Shown: positions 52,528 to 62,144 of the stretch, piece by piece
Numbering within the stretch: position 1 is the first letter of the stretch
How the letters are laid out: each line of letters starts with the position of its first letter
DNA from: Flavobacterium jejuense
Lineage (GTDB): Bacteria > Bacteroidota > Bacteroidia > Flavobacteriales > Flavobacteriaceae
Direction: 5' to 3'
Length of the DNA: 64,000 bases
Assembly: GCF_006491595.2 (NCBI RefSeq)
Contig: NZ_VEVQ02000002.1
Span: 62,001 to 126,000 of the forward strand
The notes under the pieces: model-generated
Databases searched by the model: none
What the model was told of the DNA's origin: nothing
Seen by the model: only the letters and a program-made list of their open reading frames with translations
Program-made: the position numbers and the translations under genes

Positions 52528-55524
52528 ATGAAAAAAAATTATTTTAATTTTATGGGTGTTTATTTAAAAACCCTTGCTTTATTTAGTTTGTTTTATTTTT
52601 TAACTGGATTTTCTTCAAAAGAACATGAAAATTCCAACACTAATAAACCTGTTAGAGCTCCTTCTTTAATTTTTGATCCAGCCAGTTATATGGCACTCAC
52701 CATTAACGGATTCAATGCTGATGTTATAGCGAATGGATTAGGTGATTTAAGTGCTACATCAACCAACGATGTTGATGGAGCTAATTTTTGTTACTTGGCT
52801 CAAGGAACACAAATTACAAGTGGTGCTACACCTATTACATATGGTTTGCCAACCAATGGAGTATTGCCAATGGCTAATAGTGATTTGTTTTTTAATTTAG
52901 CTTCTTATGATAGTAATAATTCTTTGCGAATTGAGACTAATGGAGCTGCAGGTCTATCTGCAATTACTTTTGCAGAAAATGAATCTTTTGAAACGCTTTC
53001 TTTAGCTGTTACTTCTGGAAGTGGTGCTTCGAGTGTTACAATAACTGTTACTTTTTCAGATGCAACTACACAAGTTTTTTCAGCTTTAAATATACCAGAT
53101 TGGTTTAATTCTAATGCTTTACCTACTATTATTTCGGGTATAGGTAGAGGAAGTAGATCTGATAATGGTTTGGAAAACCCCAATAATAATCCAAGAATTT
53201 ATAGATTAGATTTAGCAATTGATGCTGCAAATCAAACTAAATTAGTATCGGGAATGTCTGTTGAAAAAAGTAGTGGAGGTGTATTTAATCTTTTTGCAGT
53301 AAGCGGGAAGTTAGTACCAGATTGCACAGGACCAACGAATATTGCTAGTACAGCAGTAAATGCTTTTGATGCTTCCATTTCTTGGACAGCTGCTAATGTG
53401 ACTGATACTTTTGAAGTTGCTCTAGTAGCTTCAGGAGCTACTATACCAGCTACAGGAGAGGTAAGTGCTACGAATTCATTTAATTTCTCAAGTTTAACTC
53501 CTGAAACAACTTATGATGTGTATGTCAGAACTATTTGTGCAACTACTGGTTATAGTTTTTGGACAGGTCCATTTACTTTTACAACAACTGTTGCTTGTGT
53601 GGCGCCCACTGGAATAGTTTTTTCTTCGATAGGGACAACATCGGCAACTGTAACTTGGAGTGCTGGTAGCAATACGAATTGGGAATTTGCTTATGTTTCT
53701 TCAGGAAGTCCAGCACCAACATCTGGAACAGCTTTAACAACAGCTACTACAAATCTTTCATCGTTAACACAAAATACAGTTTATGATGTCTATATCAGAA
53801 CAGATTGTGGGGCAAGTGGGTATAGTTCATGGTCTATGGCTTCTTTTACAACTGCTTGTACTACTGGTATAAGTATTAATGAAGATTTTGAAGGAACTAC
53901 TATAGGAGAAATTCCAAATTGCTGGTCTTTAATTAATGGAGGAGATGCGAATACTTGGGGTGTTCAGAATAATTTTCCGAATTATCCTCATTCAGGAACC
54001 AAATTCGCTAGAATAAATTATAGTTCTACTGCCCATAATGATTTTTTAATCACACCTCCTTTCACCGTTACAGCTAATGTAAGTGATATCATTAGTTTTT
54101 GGTCAAGAAATTATAATGCTACTTATATTGATCGATTCAATGTCTTAGTTTCAACAACTGGAAATCAAGAATCTGATTTTACTAATGTATTAGCTTCTAA
54201 TGTAGGTCCATCAACTACTTATACAGAGTATACCTATGATCTTTCAGCATATGTGGGACAAACTATTTATTTTGCTATACAAGCTATATCTACGGATCAA
54301 TATTATCTGTTTATAGATGATTTAATGACTTCTGGAATTCCAATTTGTGATGCACCTACGAACTTAACCGCATCTGATATAACTGAAACTACTGCAGTAT
54401 TGTCTTGGGATGGTGCGACTGCTTCAGAATGGGAAATTGCTGTTCAGAGTTTAGGTGCTGGAGCACCTACAACAGGAGATGTTGTAGCTTCTACTACCTA
54501 TAATGCTACTTATACTGCTGGCACTACTGTAGAATTTTATGTGCGTACCGTTTGTGATAATAATAGTGGTTATAGTCCATGGTCTGGACCGTTTGTCTTT
54601 GGAGGTTATTTAAATTTAGAAATAAGTTCAGGTTTAACAGATGATGTAATCGCTAATGGAGTTGGTCCATCTGCTAATTCTACTACAAATGATATTGATG
54701 GGGGTAATTATGTGTATTTATCTAGAGATTATAAGTTAAATTCAACAGATGCTGATTTAACGTATGGTTTGCCAGTAAATGGGGTTATTAATAGCTCAAG
54801 TTTACCTGGATTAATTTTTAAAATGAATCCTTTAAATACACCATATGATGGAAATAATTCTTTACGTATAGCTACCGCTGGTGCTGCTAATGCTGGAACA
54901 TTAACATTTGAAACTATTTATCCAGCTGAGAAAGTTTATTTTTTAGTTACTTCTGGAGGAGGAACAAGTACTGTTTCTGGAACGATTCATTTTGATGACG
55001 GTTCAAGTCAAGTAATTCCAAATACACTTATACCAGACTGGTTTAACCAAACTAGTTTACCGGTGGCAATTTCTGGAATAGGGAGAGTGAATACTACTAA
55101 TAATGTATTAGAAAACCCTAGTGGAAATCCTCGTATTTATGAACTTTCTGTAGCTATTGATGTTGCCAATCAAGGAAAAACATTTTCTTCAATAGATTTT
55201 CAAAAAGAATCAGGTACGGGTGTTGTTAATATTTTTGCAGCAAGTATTAAATTTCCATCAACACCATTATCTACTGATGGATTTGTTAAAGAAAATAGTA
55301 TAAAATTCTATCCAAATCCTGTTAGTTCCATTTTAAATTTAGAATATAATGCTGAATTCTCAAAAGTACAAGTGGTTAATTTAGTAGGGCAAATTCTTAT
55401 TGATAAAGTAGTTAACAATGAGAGTTCCACTCAAATTGATATGTCATATTTAACTTCTGGAGCTTATATGGTTAATGTGACAATTGATGGAAAAGTTGAA
55501 ACAATAAAAGTGATTAAGAACTAA
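52528..55524 (+). CDS. T9SS-secreted modular surface protein (FN3, anchor-J, duplicated beta domain)
   Basis: 998 residues. Signal segment (about 14-32), then a roughly 210-residue beta domain (about 50-262), two FN3 domains (about 268-355, 357-443), a MAM/choice-of-anchor-J domain (SINEDFEGTTIGEIPNCW, about 448-605), a third FN3 domain (about 607-692), a second copy of the first beta domain (about 695-908) and a type A T9SS sorting domain (IKFYPNPVSSILNLEY ... VETIKVIKN). The protein should be exported by the type IX system and attached to the surface or released; adhesion or glycan binding is likely, but no catalytic motif is seen. Confidence 0.9.
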   Translation: MKKNYFNFMGVYLKTLALFSLFYFLTGFSSKEHENSNTNKPVRAPSLIFDPASYMALTINGFNADVIANGLGDLSATSTNDVDGANFCYLAQGTQITSGATPITYGLPTNGVLPMANSDLFFNLASYDSNNSLRIETNGAAGLSAITFAENESFETLSLAVTSGSGASSVTITVTFSDATTQVFSALNIPDWFNSNALPTIISGIGRGSRSDNGLENPNNNPRIYRLDLAIDAANQTKLVSGMSVEKSSGGVFNLFAVSGKLVPDCTGPTNIASTAVNAFDASISWTAANVTDTFEVALVASGATIPATGEVSATNSFNFSSLTPETTYDVYVRTICATTGYSFWTGPFTFTTTVACVAPTGIVFSSIGTTSATVTWSAGSNTNWEFAYVSSGSPAPTSGTALTTATTNLSSLTQNTVYDVYIRTDCGASGYSSWSMASFTTACTTGISINEDFEGTTIGEIPNCWSLINGGDANTWGVQNNFPNYPHSGTKFARINYSSTAHNDFLITPPFTVTANVSDIISFWSRNYNATYIDRFNVLVSTTGNQESDFTNVLASNVGPSTTYTEYTYDLSAYVGQTIYFAIQAISTDQYYLFIDDLMTSGIPICDAPTNLTASDITETTAVLSWDGATASEWEIAVQSLGAGAPTTGDVVASTTYNATYTAGTTVEFYVRTVCDNNSGYSPWSGPFVFGGYLNLEISSGLTDDVIANGVGPSANSTTNDIDGGNYVYLSRDYKLNSTDADLTYGLPVNGVINSSSLPGLIFKMNPLNTPYDGNNSLRIATAGAANAGTLTFETIYPAEKVYFLVTSGGGTSTVSGTIHFDDGSSQVIPNTLIPDWFNQTSLPVAISGIGRVNTTNNVLENPSGNPRIYELSVAIDVANQGKTFSSIDFQKESGTGVVNIFAASIKFPSTPLSTDGFVKENSIKFYPNPVSSILNLEYNAEFSKVQVVNLVGQILIDKVVNNESSTQIDMSYLTSGAYMVNVTIDGKVETIKVIKN

Positions 55525-55598
55525 TAAAAATCTTAAACTATCATTTTTATGAAAAAGGCTCAATTTATAATCCTTTTTGTAAGTGTAATTTTTAGATA

Positions 55599-55628
55599 AA
55601 AAAAACGGAGAAAATTTTCTCCGTTTTT
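55599..55628. terminator. Bidirectional terminator
   Basis: AACGGAGAAAA / TTTTCTCCGTT, a near-perfect palindrome flanked by A and T runs, between convergent genes. Confidence 0.9.
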
Positions 55629-55631
55629 TAA

Positions 55632-57788
55632 TTAATTCTTTTTCAATAATATTTTTTCTTGTGTTAGTTGATATGCAGCATCTAAAAAGGCAATCATTTT
55701 TTGCCAATTTGCAACGGGTTCGTAGGAGTGACTGTATTTTTTAGTAGCTTCCAAATGTAATTTGCTATCAATTATACTAGCTTTACTGATAAAACTTCCT
55801 GTTTCATTTTCAACCGTTTTGTTTAATTTTTCTAAACCTGTAACGGAGTAACCTTCAGGAATTGAAAACTCAATTTTGTAGTTAAATGCTCTTGGAAAAG
55901 ATGTATAAATATTATTTTCTCTTTTGTATTCTTTCTCTTCAATTTCAACTTGAGAATCTATTAATTTCCCTATTTCAATAATAAAATTTGGTCCAGCTTT
56001 TTTAATGAAATCATCTTTAATTGTAAAGTTTTCTTTATACTGAAAGGGTTCGGTTTCTCCATATCTACCAGTATTAACTATTTCAAAAGAAAAATCGTCT
56101 ACTTTAACATTGTATTCTCTTTCAGCAGCTTTTTTAAGACTCTCTTTTTGTTTGTCTTTCATTTTTTGCAATAAAGCATCATACTCCTTTCTGTACTTTT
56201 CTTTCATTTTTTTATTTCGAACTAAATCTAATAAAGGAGTTGTCCCATATTTTTCATAATCTTCTGTTATGTAATCATAAAAGTTCATTTTGTCAGATTG
56301 TTCAAAACTTTTATTATTTCCAAAAAGGGAAGTTTCTTTATTGATTTTTAAGGTATTTAAAGTAACATCAAAAGCAACATTTAGTGCTACTTTTGAAACA
56401 TTATCGTCATTTGTTGAAGTAGGTAGCTTTACTTCTTCAATATCTGTTACTTTTTTGTTTTTAGACACTTTCAACGCGTAAGCATTTGTGTTTTCCAAAG
56501 AGGTATCAAACTGATTCGGTAATGAATAAGGAGTGAAAATACCAAAGTATATAGGTTCTGCAGTATTTATTTTTAATAAAACTCTAGCATTCTGTTGGAT
56601 TAATATATCTTTTATAGGTCCATTTTCTCGTCCTGTAGCTACAATGATATCATAATTTATATCATTTTTTTTCAAATAGGCCATGAAGTACCTAATAAAT
56701 TGTTCTTCTGAATTAAAAAATATTGGATAAGAATCATACAACGCATAAGGATAAGACATAATTTTTGTTTCGCCTAAAATATAGGCTTCAATATATCGAG
56801 TATAGAATTGATGACGTGTAAAGTAGTAAATTTCTTTAATTTTTTCTTCATCAGAACTAAATGATTTTCCTTTTAAGAAGTCGTTTACATCATTTAGATT
56901 TCCGCTTGGATAAAATTTGGTATTATAGTAATCAAGTATATCTTCTTTAGATACAGTTTTTTTAATGTCACTTTCTTTATCTGATAGAAAGGCATCAGCT
57001 CTTTGTTCAAATTTACCAGATCTTGCAAAAAATACTTGGAATTTATAACAAGGCAATTCTACCAGAGGTAAAAACCATCTTGGAAAATCATTCTTTGCTA
57101 CATCAGATGCTGAAAGGACATATTTTCTTTCGTTACTTTTTTTAGTTTCTATTTTTTTTAATTCTGGAGCACCATTATACGAATTAAAATTTACAAAGAA
57201 ATCGTTTTCAGTTTCAAATGTAATTTTTAAATCTAAAATAGGGTAACTTTCTCCTAAAGTTGTTTCAACGGGTTCAAAACCAAATTCTAAAGAGGATTTA
57301 AAAGGTTCGACCGAATGGTAGTAGAAATCAATAATATCACCTACTTCTAAGTTGGAAATAGCTACTTTCTTAGATTCGTCTTCTTCAACAGATTCTTTGT
57401 TCACATCTATCTCTATTTCTTTCCCGTCTGGTTTTATAATTTTAATACCTAGTGTAATTGTTCCTTTCTTAAAAGAAAAACCTTTGTTGCTATAAAAGCG
57501 GTCTTTGAAAGAGAATTCTGAAAATTCAGTTACAGCTGCTTGGTCTTGTAGTTTTATTCTTTTTCTAACGGAAGAAGTGTAGGTAACGCTTTTTCCAAAT
57601 TTATGAAAATCATAGTTTTCATTTTTGTAAATTATAACGGCTGATTCGTTTTTATACTTTTCTGGTACAGCTACAATAGTGCCGAATTCGTCATTGGTAT
57701 TCCAAAAAAGATTTTTTATTTCTTCTTTTTTTTGTGCATTAGTTATTGAAAAACAAAAAAGCAGCAGGAATAGGTAATTGTATTTCAT
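55632..57788 (-). CDS. Exported DUF3857-type protein, transglutaminase-like, catalytic residues not evident
   Basis: 718 residues with signal peptide (MKYNYLFLLLFCFSITNAQ). The N-terminal half is DUF3857-like beta sandwich (SEFSFKDRFYSNKGFSFKKG, AISNLEVGDIIDFYYHS), followed by a region equivalent to a transglutaminase core (SDEEKIKEIYYFTRHQFYTRYIE). I do not see the GDCK-type Cys motif that its downstream neighbour has, so it may be a non-catalytic paralogue. A late basic region (DALLQKMKDKQKESLKKAAERE) is helical. It follows the active-site-bearing paralogue on the same strand after 57 bases. Confidence 0.7.
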   Translation of the reverse strand: MKYNYLFLLLFCFSITNAQKKEEIKNLFWNTNDEFGTIVAVPEKYKNESAVIIYKNENYDFHKFGKSVTYTSSVRKRIKLQDQAAVTEFSEFSFKDRFYSNKGFSFKKGTITLGIKIIKPDGKEIEIDVNKESVEEDESKKVAISNLEVGDIIDFYYHSVEPFKSSLEFGFEPVETTLGESYPILDLKITFETENDFFVNFNSYNGAPELKKIETKKSNERKYVLSASDVAKNDFPRWFLPLVELPCYKFQVFFARSGKFEQRADAFLSDKESDIKKTVSKEDILDYYNTKFYPSGNLNDVNDFLKGKSFSSDEEKIKEIYYFTRHQFYTRYIEAYILGETKIMSYPYALYDSYPIFFNSEEQFIRYFMAYLKKNDINYDIIVATGRENGPIKDILIQQNARVLLKINTAEPIYFGIFTPYSLPNQFDTSLENTNAYALKVSKNKKVTDIEEVKLPTSTNDDNVSKVALNVAFDVTLNTLKINKETSLFGNNKSFEQSDKMNFYDYITEDYEKYGTTPLLDLVRNKKMKEKYRKEYDALLQKMKDKQKESLKKAAEREYNVKVDDFSFEIVNTGRYGETEPFQYKENFTIKDDFIKKAGPNFIIEIGKLIDSQVEIEEKEYKRENNIYTSFPRAFNYKIEFSIPEGYSVTGLEKLNKTVENETGSFISKASIIDSKLHLEATKKYSHSYEPVANWQKMIAFLDAAYQLTQEKILLKKN

Positions 57789-57845
57789 AAATGTAAAATT
57801 TAGTTTTTTTTCAAAAAAACTTTTGTTAAGGGCTATTCTATAGGG

Positions 57846-59753
57846 TTATTTGGTTAAGACAATTTGTTCAGCATAAAGGTTTTTAATATTCTCAAAATTT
57901 TTCTTAGCTGATTCAAAATCATTTTTGTTGATGGTTCCGTTTTTAAAATTGAAAACTTTGTGATACGAAATACTATTATTTTTAACTTCAAAACTTAATG
58001 CAATTTCATAATCATCAGTTTTGATGTTGATGTTTTCAGGTAATTTTTTAATAGTGAAACCTGATGGAATTTCTAAGGTTATAGTAACATCGTCATAACT
58101 TTTGTAACCAAATACTATATTCTCTTTTCTTTCGGAAAAATCTAGATAATTATATTCTTTATCATAATCTAAATCAATGTATATTTCATTGTCAAATGAA
58201 GAAACATGGTTGTCTAATGCTACATCATAACTGATTTTTACATTTTTATCTCTGTTAGATAAATCAGAAGTGATTATATTACTAACATTATAATTTTTGT
58301 TTCCAGAGTTGATGTACCATTTTAGGGCTTCTTCTTTTTTATCGTTTTTAATACTGTTGTAAGTGTATAAAAAAGAAGCTCTACTTTCACCAAAAAATTC
58401 TTTGTTCACTTTTCCTTTTAAGGTTTCATTTTCTAATTTATAGTTTACTGTATAAATTTCTTTATTAGAAACCGCATCATGAGTCGGAATCTTGTCAATA
58501 ATAAATTTATCTCCATCTTCAATTAAGACTTCTTTTCCTTGAATTCTATCAGCATATTCTTTAAAGGAATTGAATTTTTCGGTTCCATCTAAGAAGTATT
58601 TCTTACCTTCTTTTATAACCACACAAATCATGTGATTGTCCACAGACAAAGAAGGAATACTATAATTATAAGCAATGTGTTTTGTTCCAATCCAACATAA
58701 TCTTGCATCAAAACCAGCAACTTTTAGCATTTGTTTGGTAAGGTTTGCCATTCCTTTACAATCACCATATCTTTTAGTAAATACATTTTGAGAATCATCA
58801 GGTTTAAATCCAGCAATTCCATCTTCAAAAGCGATGTATCTAATGTTATCTTGAACCCAATAATAGATGTTTTTTATCTTTTCATCATCCGTCTTAGCTT
58901 CTTTGGTTAATTCTTTTACTTTAGCTTCAAAAATGGAAGGATCATCTTTCATGTCATTTACTAATGATTTGTACCATTTATACAAGTCTGCAGTTTCATT
59001 AAATAAAGTAGTTTTTTCATTTTTAAATGTAAACGATTTTGCTACAAATAAAATATGTGGATAAATATAACTTGGTCCAGGAGCTAATTTTTCTCTAGCA
59101 ATAGGAGGCATGTTTTTAATAGTATATTTATATACTATTGCTTCAGCATTTTTAGTCTCGGTTTTGGTAATTTCAAAGCCATCAAAATTAAATTCTTTAA
59201 TCTCAAGGTTTAACCATTTTGGAATAGTTATTACTATTTCTTTGTTGATTACTGGGAACTCATCGTTAAAATAGATAGAAGTAAAGTATTTTACATCTTT
59301 AATTTTTTTCTCTAAATCATATAAATAAGTATATCCTTGAATAGGAAAATCCAAATCAAAGTATTTCACTCTAGCATCATTGTAGAACAAATCATTACTT
59401 TTATAAAATTCGTCTTTAGGATAAATGTTAGCAGGTTTATTATTTTTATATTTTAAAGAAAAAGTATTTATTAAAGACTGACTGTCATAAAACTCATATT
59501 TTTGAATATCAGCTCTATGGTTGATATTTAGTAGTACTTCAGAAATGGCATAGTTAACTTCTACATTTTTTTTATCTTTTGCTATTTCAAAGCTCACATT
59601 TTCAGTGCTTTTTAAAATAGCAACATCCGATTTGTCAAATTTTTCTCTTAATTCTTTGGCTGTTTTAATTTCAGTAGGAGAGGGCTCTGTGTTTTTTTGA
59701 CTCCACATATTTAGTGAAATTAAAAAAACGAAAAGTAGGTTACTTTTTTTCAT
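57846..59753 (-). CDS. Exported DUF3857 / transglutaminase-like protein
   Basis: 635 residues with signal peptide (about 1-18). N-terminal DUF3857 domain (about 60-240), then a transglutaminase core: KIKNIYYWVQDNIRYIAFE, GDCKGMANLTKQMLKVAGFDARLCWIG (catalytic Cys), DNHMICVV (His) and YFLDGTE (Asp). C-terminal beta-rich DUF2569-free region. Such proteins are periplasmic or surface cysteine peptidases or transglutaminases of unknown substrate. Its upstream position relative to a paralogue lacking the Cys motif suggests the pair works together or arose by duplication. Confidence 0.85.
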   Translation of the reverse strand: MKKSNLLFVFLISLNMWSQKNTEPSPTEIKTAKELREKFDKSDVAILKSTENVSFEIAKDKKNVEVNYAISEVLLNINHRADIQKYEFYDSQSLINTFSLKYKNNKPANIYPKDEFYKSNDLFYNDARVKYFDLDFPIQGYTYLYDLEKKIKDVKYFTSIYFNDEFPVINKEIVITIPKWLNLEIKEFNFDGFEITKTETKNAEAIVYKYTIKNMPPIAREKLAPGPSYIYPHILFVAKSFTFKNEKTTLFNETADLYKWYKSLVNDMKDDPSIFEAKVKELTKEAKTDDEKIKNIYYWVQDNIRYIAFEDGIAGFKPDDSQNVFTKRYGDCKGMANLTKQMLKVAGFDARLCWIGTKHIAYNYSIPSLSVDNHMICVVIKEGKKYFLDGTEKFNSFKEYADRIQGKEVLIEDGDKFIIDKIPTHDAVSNKEIYTVNYKLENETLKGKVNKEFFGESRASFLYTYNSIKNDKKEEALKWYINSGNKNYNVSNIITSDLSNRDKNVKISYDVALDNHVSSFDNEIYIDLDYDKEYNYLDFSERKENIVFGYKSYDDVTITLEIPSGFTIKKLPENINIKTDDYEIALSFEVKNNSISYHKVFNFKNGTINKNDFESAKKNFENIKNLYAEQIVLTK

Positions 59754-59843
59754 TCTTAAAATTTGTGCAATATTAAATAAAAATATGTTTATTTATGTGT
59801 TTTTTATATAAAATATTGTTAGACAGTTTTTTAGCTTGTATTT

Positions 59844-60614
59844 CTATTGTTTCCTAATGTAAATATGTTTCACATTAGGATTATTAGTATCTCTTACGTC
59901 AATATCAAATTTTTGCATACTTTTTATTAATGGTAAGAGTTTGCTGAATCCATAATTTCGTGGATCAAAATCGGTTTTCTTTTTTAAGATTAGATTACCT
60001 AAATCACCCAAAAAAGCCCAACCATTTTCATCTTCTAAATCATCTATACTAGTTGCAAAAAGTTTGATAATTTTAGGATCGATTTTACTTAATGGTGTTT
60101 TTTGTTTAGAAACATTAGTTTTAGTTGCTTTTTTGGAAGAAGTTTCTGTTTGATTTTCAGAATCATCTTTTTTCAATATTTCTATATAAATAAACTTATC
60201 GCAAGCTGTTATAAAAGGTTTTAATGTTTTCTTTTCACCTATTCCTATCACTGTCATACCAGCTTCTCGAAGACGAGTAGCTAATCGAGTAAAATCAGAA
60301 TCACTAGAAACGATGCAAAAGCCATCTACTTTTCCAGTGTATAAAATATCCATTGCATCAATTATTAAGGCACTATCACTTGCATTTTTACCAGTTGAAT
60401 AACTATATTGTTGAATAGGAGTAATGGCATTCTCTAACAGTACATTTTTCCAACCAGAAACGGTAGGTTTAGTCCAATCGGCATAGATTCTTTTAAAGGT
60501 TGGTGTTCCATATTTTGCTATTTCTTCAAACATCTCTTTTACATTAGCATAGGGAACATTATCGGCATCAATAAGTACGGCTAATTTTAAGTCTTTTTTA
60601 ATTTCCATTTGCAT
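59844..60614 (-). CDS. NYN (PIN-like) nuclease with OST-HTH/LOTUS domain
   Basis: 256 residues. NYN domain of LabA type, residues about 10-150: LAVLIDADNVPY (first acidic cluster), GKNASDSALIIDAMDILYTG (second) and FCIVSSDSDFTRLATRLREAG (third), which together bind Mg for RNA cleavage. After a Ser/Thr/Lys linker comes an OST-HTH/LOTUS domain (about 185-250: GWAFLGDLGNLILKKKTDFDPRNYGFSKLLPLIKS), an RNA-binding winged helix. Cytoplasmic RNase or RNA-processing role. Met3 is an alternative start. Confidence 0.9.
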   Translation of the reverse strand: MQMEIKKDLKLAVLIDADNVPYANVKEMFEEIAKYGTPTFKRIYADWTKPTVSGWKNVLLENAITPIQQYSYSTGKNASDSALIIDAMDILYTGKVDGFCIVSSDSDFTRLATRLREAGMTVIGIGEKKTLKPFITACDKFIYIEILKKDDSENQTETSSKKATKTNVSKQKTPLSKIDPKIIKLFATSIDDLEDENGWAFLGDLGNLILKKKTDFDPRNYGFSKLLPLIKSMQKFDIDVRDTNNPNVKHIYIRKQ

Positions 60615-60715
60615 TTTGTTTCATAATAGTAAATGTACTACAAATGATTGATGATGCATAATTAATCTTACCTTTGATAGCTAATAATATTTTATAGATT
60701 TGTAAAAAAATAAAA

Positions 60716-61675
60716 ATGGCATTGTTTAAAACGATAAATTCTAAAGCTAAAACGATAAATTCTTCAGGTTTTGGTACTAATGCATCCAATTATGGAGGTC
60801 GTTTTGTAAATAAAAATGGAGATGCAAATGTCAAAAAAAAAGGAATTGCTCTTTTAGAAAGTATTAGTTGGCATCACTTTATGCTAAATATTCCGAGATG
60901 GCATTTTTTAGGAGTAATAGTGTTATTTTATTTTGTAGCCAATCTTTTTTTTGCATCGATTTATTATTGGATTGGGGTAGAAAATTTAAACGGAATTGTT
61001 GCCAATACTAATTTGGAAAAATTTGGTCAAGCTTTCTTTTTTAGTATTCAAACCTATACTACTGTTGGTTATGGACATATTAACCCAACAGGCTTTTGGG
61101 CAAGTTTTGTTTCTTCAATAGAAGCTTTGACAGGTTTGTTAACTTTTGCTATTGCAACAGGTTTGTTTTATGGACGCTTTAGTAAACCACAAGCTTTTGT
61201 GAAATTTTCTGAAAATGCAGTAATTGCACCTTATGAAAATGGAACTGCTTTAATGTTGAGAATGACACCTTTTAAGAATGCTAATTTAACTGATGCAGAA
61301 GCTCGACTTACTCTTGGTTTAAGTGTTGAAGAGAATGGTATTATGGTCAATAAATTTTATCAATTGCCTTTAGAATTAGACAAAGTTAATGCGCTAACGT
61401 TGAGTTGGACATTAGTTCATCCTATAACAGAAAAAAGTCCTTTGTATAATTTTACGGCTGAGGATTATGCGTCAATTGAAGGAGAAATATTGGTGTTTAT
61501 AAAAGTATTTGATGATATTTATAGTACACATTTGGTAAAACGAACCTCTTATATTTTTAAAGAGGTGGTTTATGGAGCCAAATTTAATATCATGTATAAT
61601 AGAAATGAAGATGATAGTAAAACTATTTTAGATTTACAAAAATTGAATTCATTTGAAAAAGTAACTTTACCTTAA
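60716..61675 (+). CDS. Inward-rectifier-type potassium channel (KirBac family)
   Basis: 319 residues. N-terminal slide helix region, TM1 (about 60-82), pore helix and selectivity filter IQTYTTVGYGHINP (TVGYG), TM2 (about 132-155, ALTGLLTFAIATGLFYGRF), then the cytoplasmic immunoglobulin-like Kir domain (RMTPFKNANLTDAEARLTL, LVHPITEKSPLYNFTAED). It conducts K+ across the inner membrane. It runs tail to tail with the VOC gene, only 2 bases apart. Confidence 0.95.
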   Translation: MALFKTINSKAKTINSSGFGTNASNYGGRFVNKNGDANVKKKGIALLESISWHHFMLNIPRWHFLGVIVLFYFVANLFFASIYYWIGVENLNGIVANTNLEKFGQAFFFSIQTYTTVGYGHINPTGFWASFVSSIEALTGLLTFAIATGLFYGRFSKPQAFVKFSENAVIAPYENGTALMLRMTPFKNANLTDAEARLTLGLSVEENGIMVNKFYQLPLELDKVNALTLSWTLVHPITEKSPLYNFTAEDYASIEGEILVFIKVFDDIYSTHLVKRTSYIFKEVVYGAKFNIMYNRNEDDSKTILDLQKLNSFEKVTLP

Positions 61676-61677
61676 TA

Positions 61678-62061
61678 TTATTTTTCGTAAAATTCAATAG
61701 GTAATCCATCTGGATCTTGAGTAAATGTGAAACGTTTTTTGGTTATTTCATCAATTCGAATAGGTTCCACTTCAATTTGATATTGATTTAAATGTGCAAT
61801 TATGGTTTCTAATTGTGTTACTTCAAAAGCTAAGTGTCTTAAACCAGTAGCTTCTGGTCTTGAAGTTCTTTTTGGTGGATTAGGAAAAGAAAATAATTCA
61901 ACACAATAGTGACCGTTTATAGCAAGATCTAATTTATAAGACATTCTTTCAGCTCTATAAGTTTCTTTAAGCACTTCTAAGCCTAAAATATCAATATAAA
62001 ATTTTTTTGAAACTTCATAATTGGAACAAATAATGGCAATATGATGAATTTTATTAAGCAT
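61678..62061 (-). CDS. VOC family protein, YaeR / GloA2-like
   Basis: 127 residues in two beta-alpha-beta-beta-beta modules: IHHIAIICSNYEVSKKFYIDILGLEVLKE and LRHLAFEVTQLETIIAHLNQ. Candidate metal ligands are His 7, Glu 55 (YCVELFSFP), His 75 and Glu 122 (PIEFYEK). It resembles the YaeR/SMU1112c glyoxalase-like group, whose substrate is not established. Cytoplasmic. The preceding M28 peptidase gene is separated by a terminator. Confidence 0.88.
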   Translation of the reverse strand: MLNKIHHIAIICSNYEVSKKFYIDILGLEVLKETYRAERMSYKLDLAINGHYCVELFSFPNPPKRTSRPEATGLRHLAFEVTQLETIIAHLNQYQIEVEPIRIDEITKKRFTFTQDPDGLPIEFYEK

Positions 62062-62096
62062 TTTATGAGTTAAAGTTTAGTATTTAGTTTTTAAAC

Positions 62097-62130
62097 AACA
62101 AATCCTCATTTATGCAATGAGGATTTGTTT
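62097..62130 (-). terminator. Terminator of the M28 peptidase gene
   Basis: ACAAATCCTCATT / AATGAGGATTTGT, a 13-bp perfect stem with a 5-base loop, followed on the minus strand by a T-rich stretch. Confidence 0.88.
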
Positions 62131-62144
62131 ATAGGGTAATCAAT

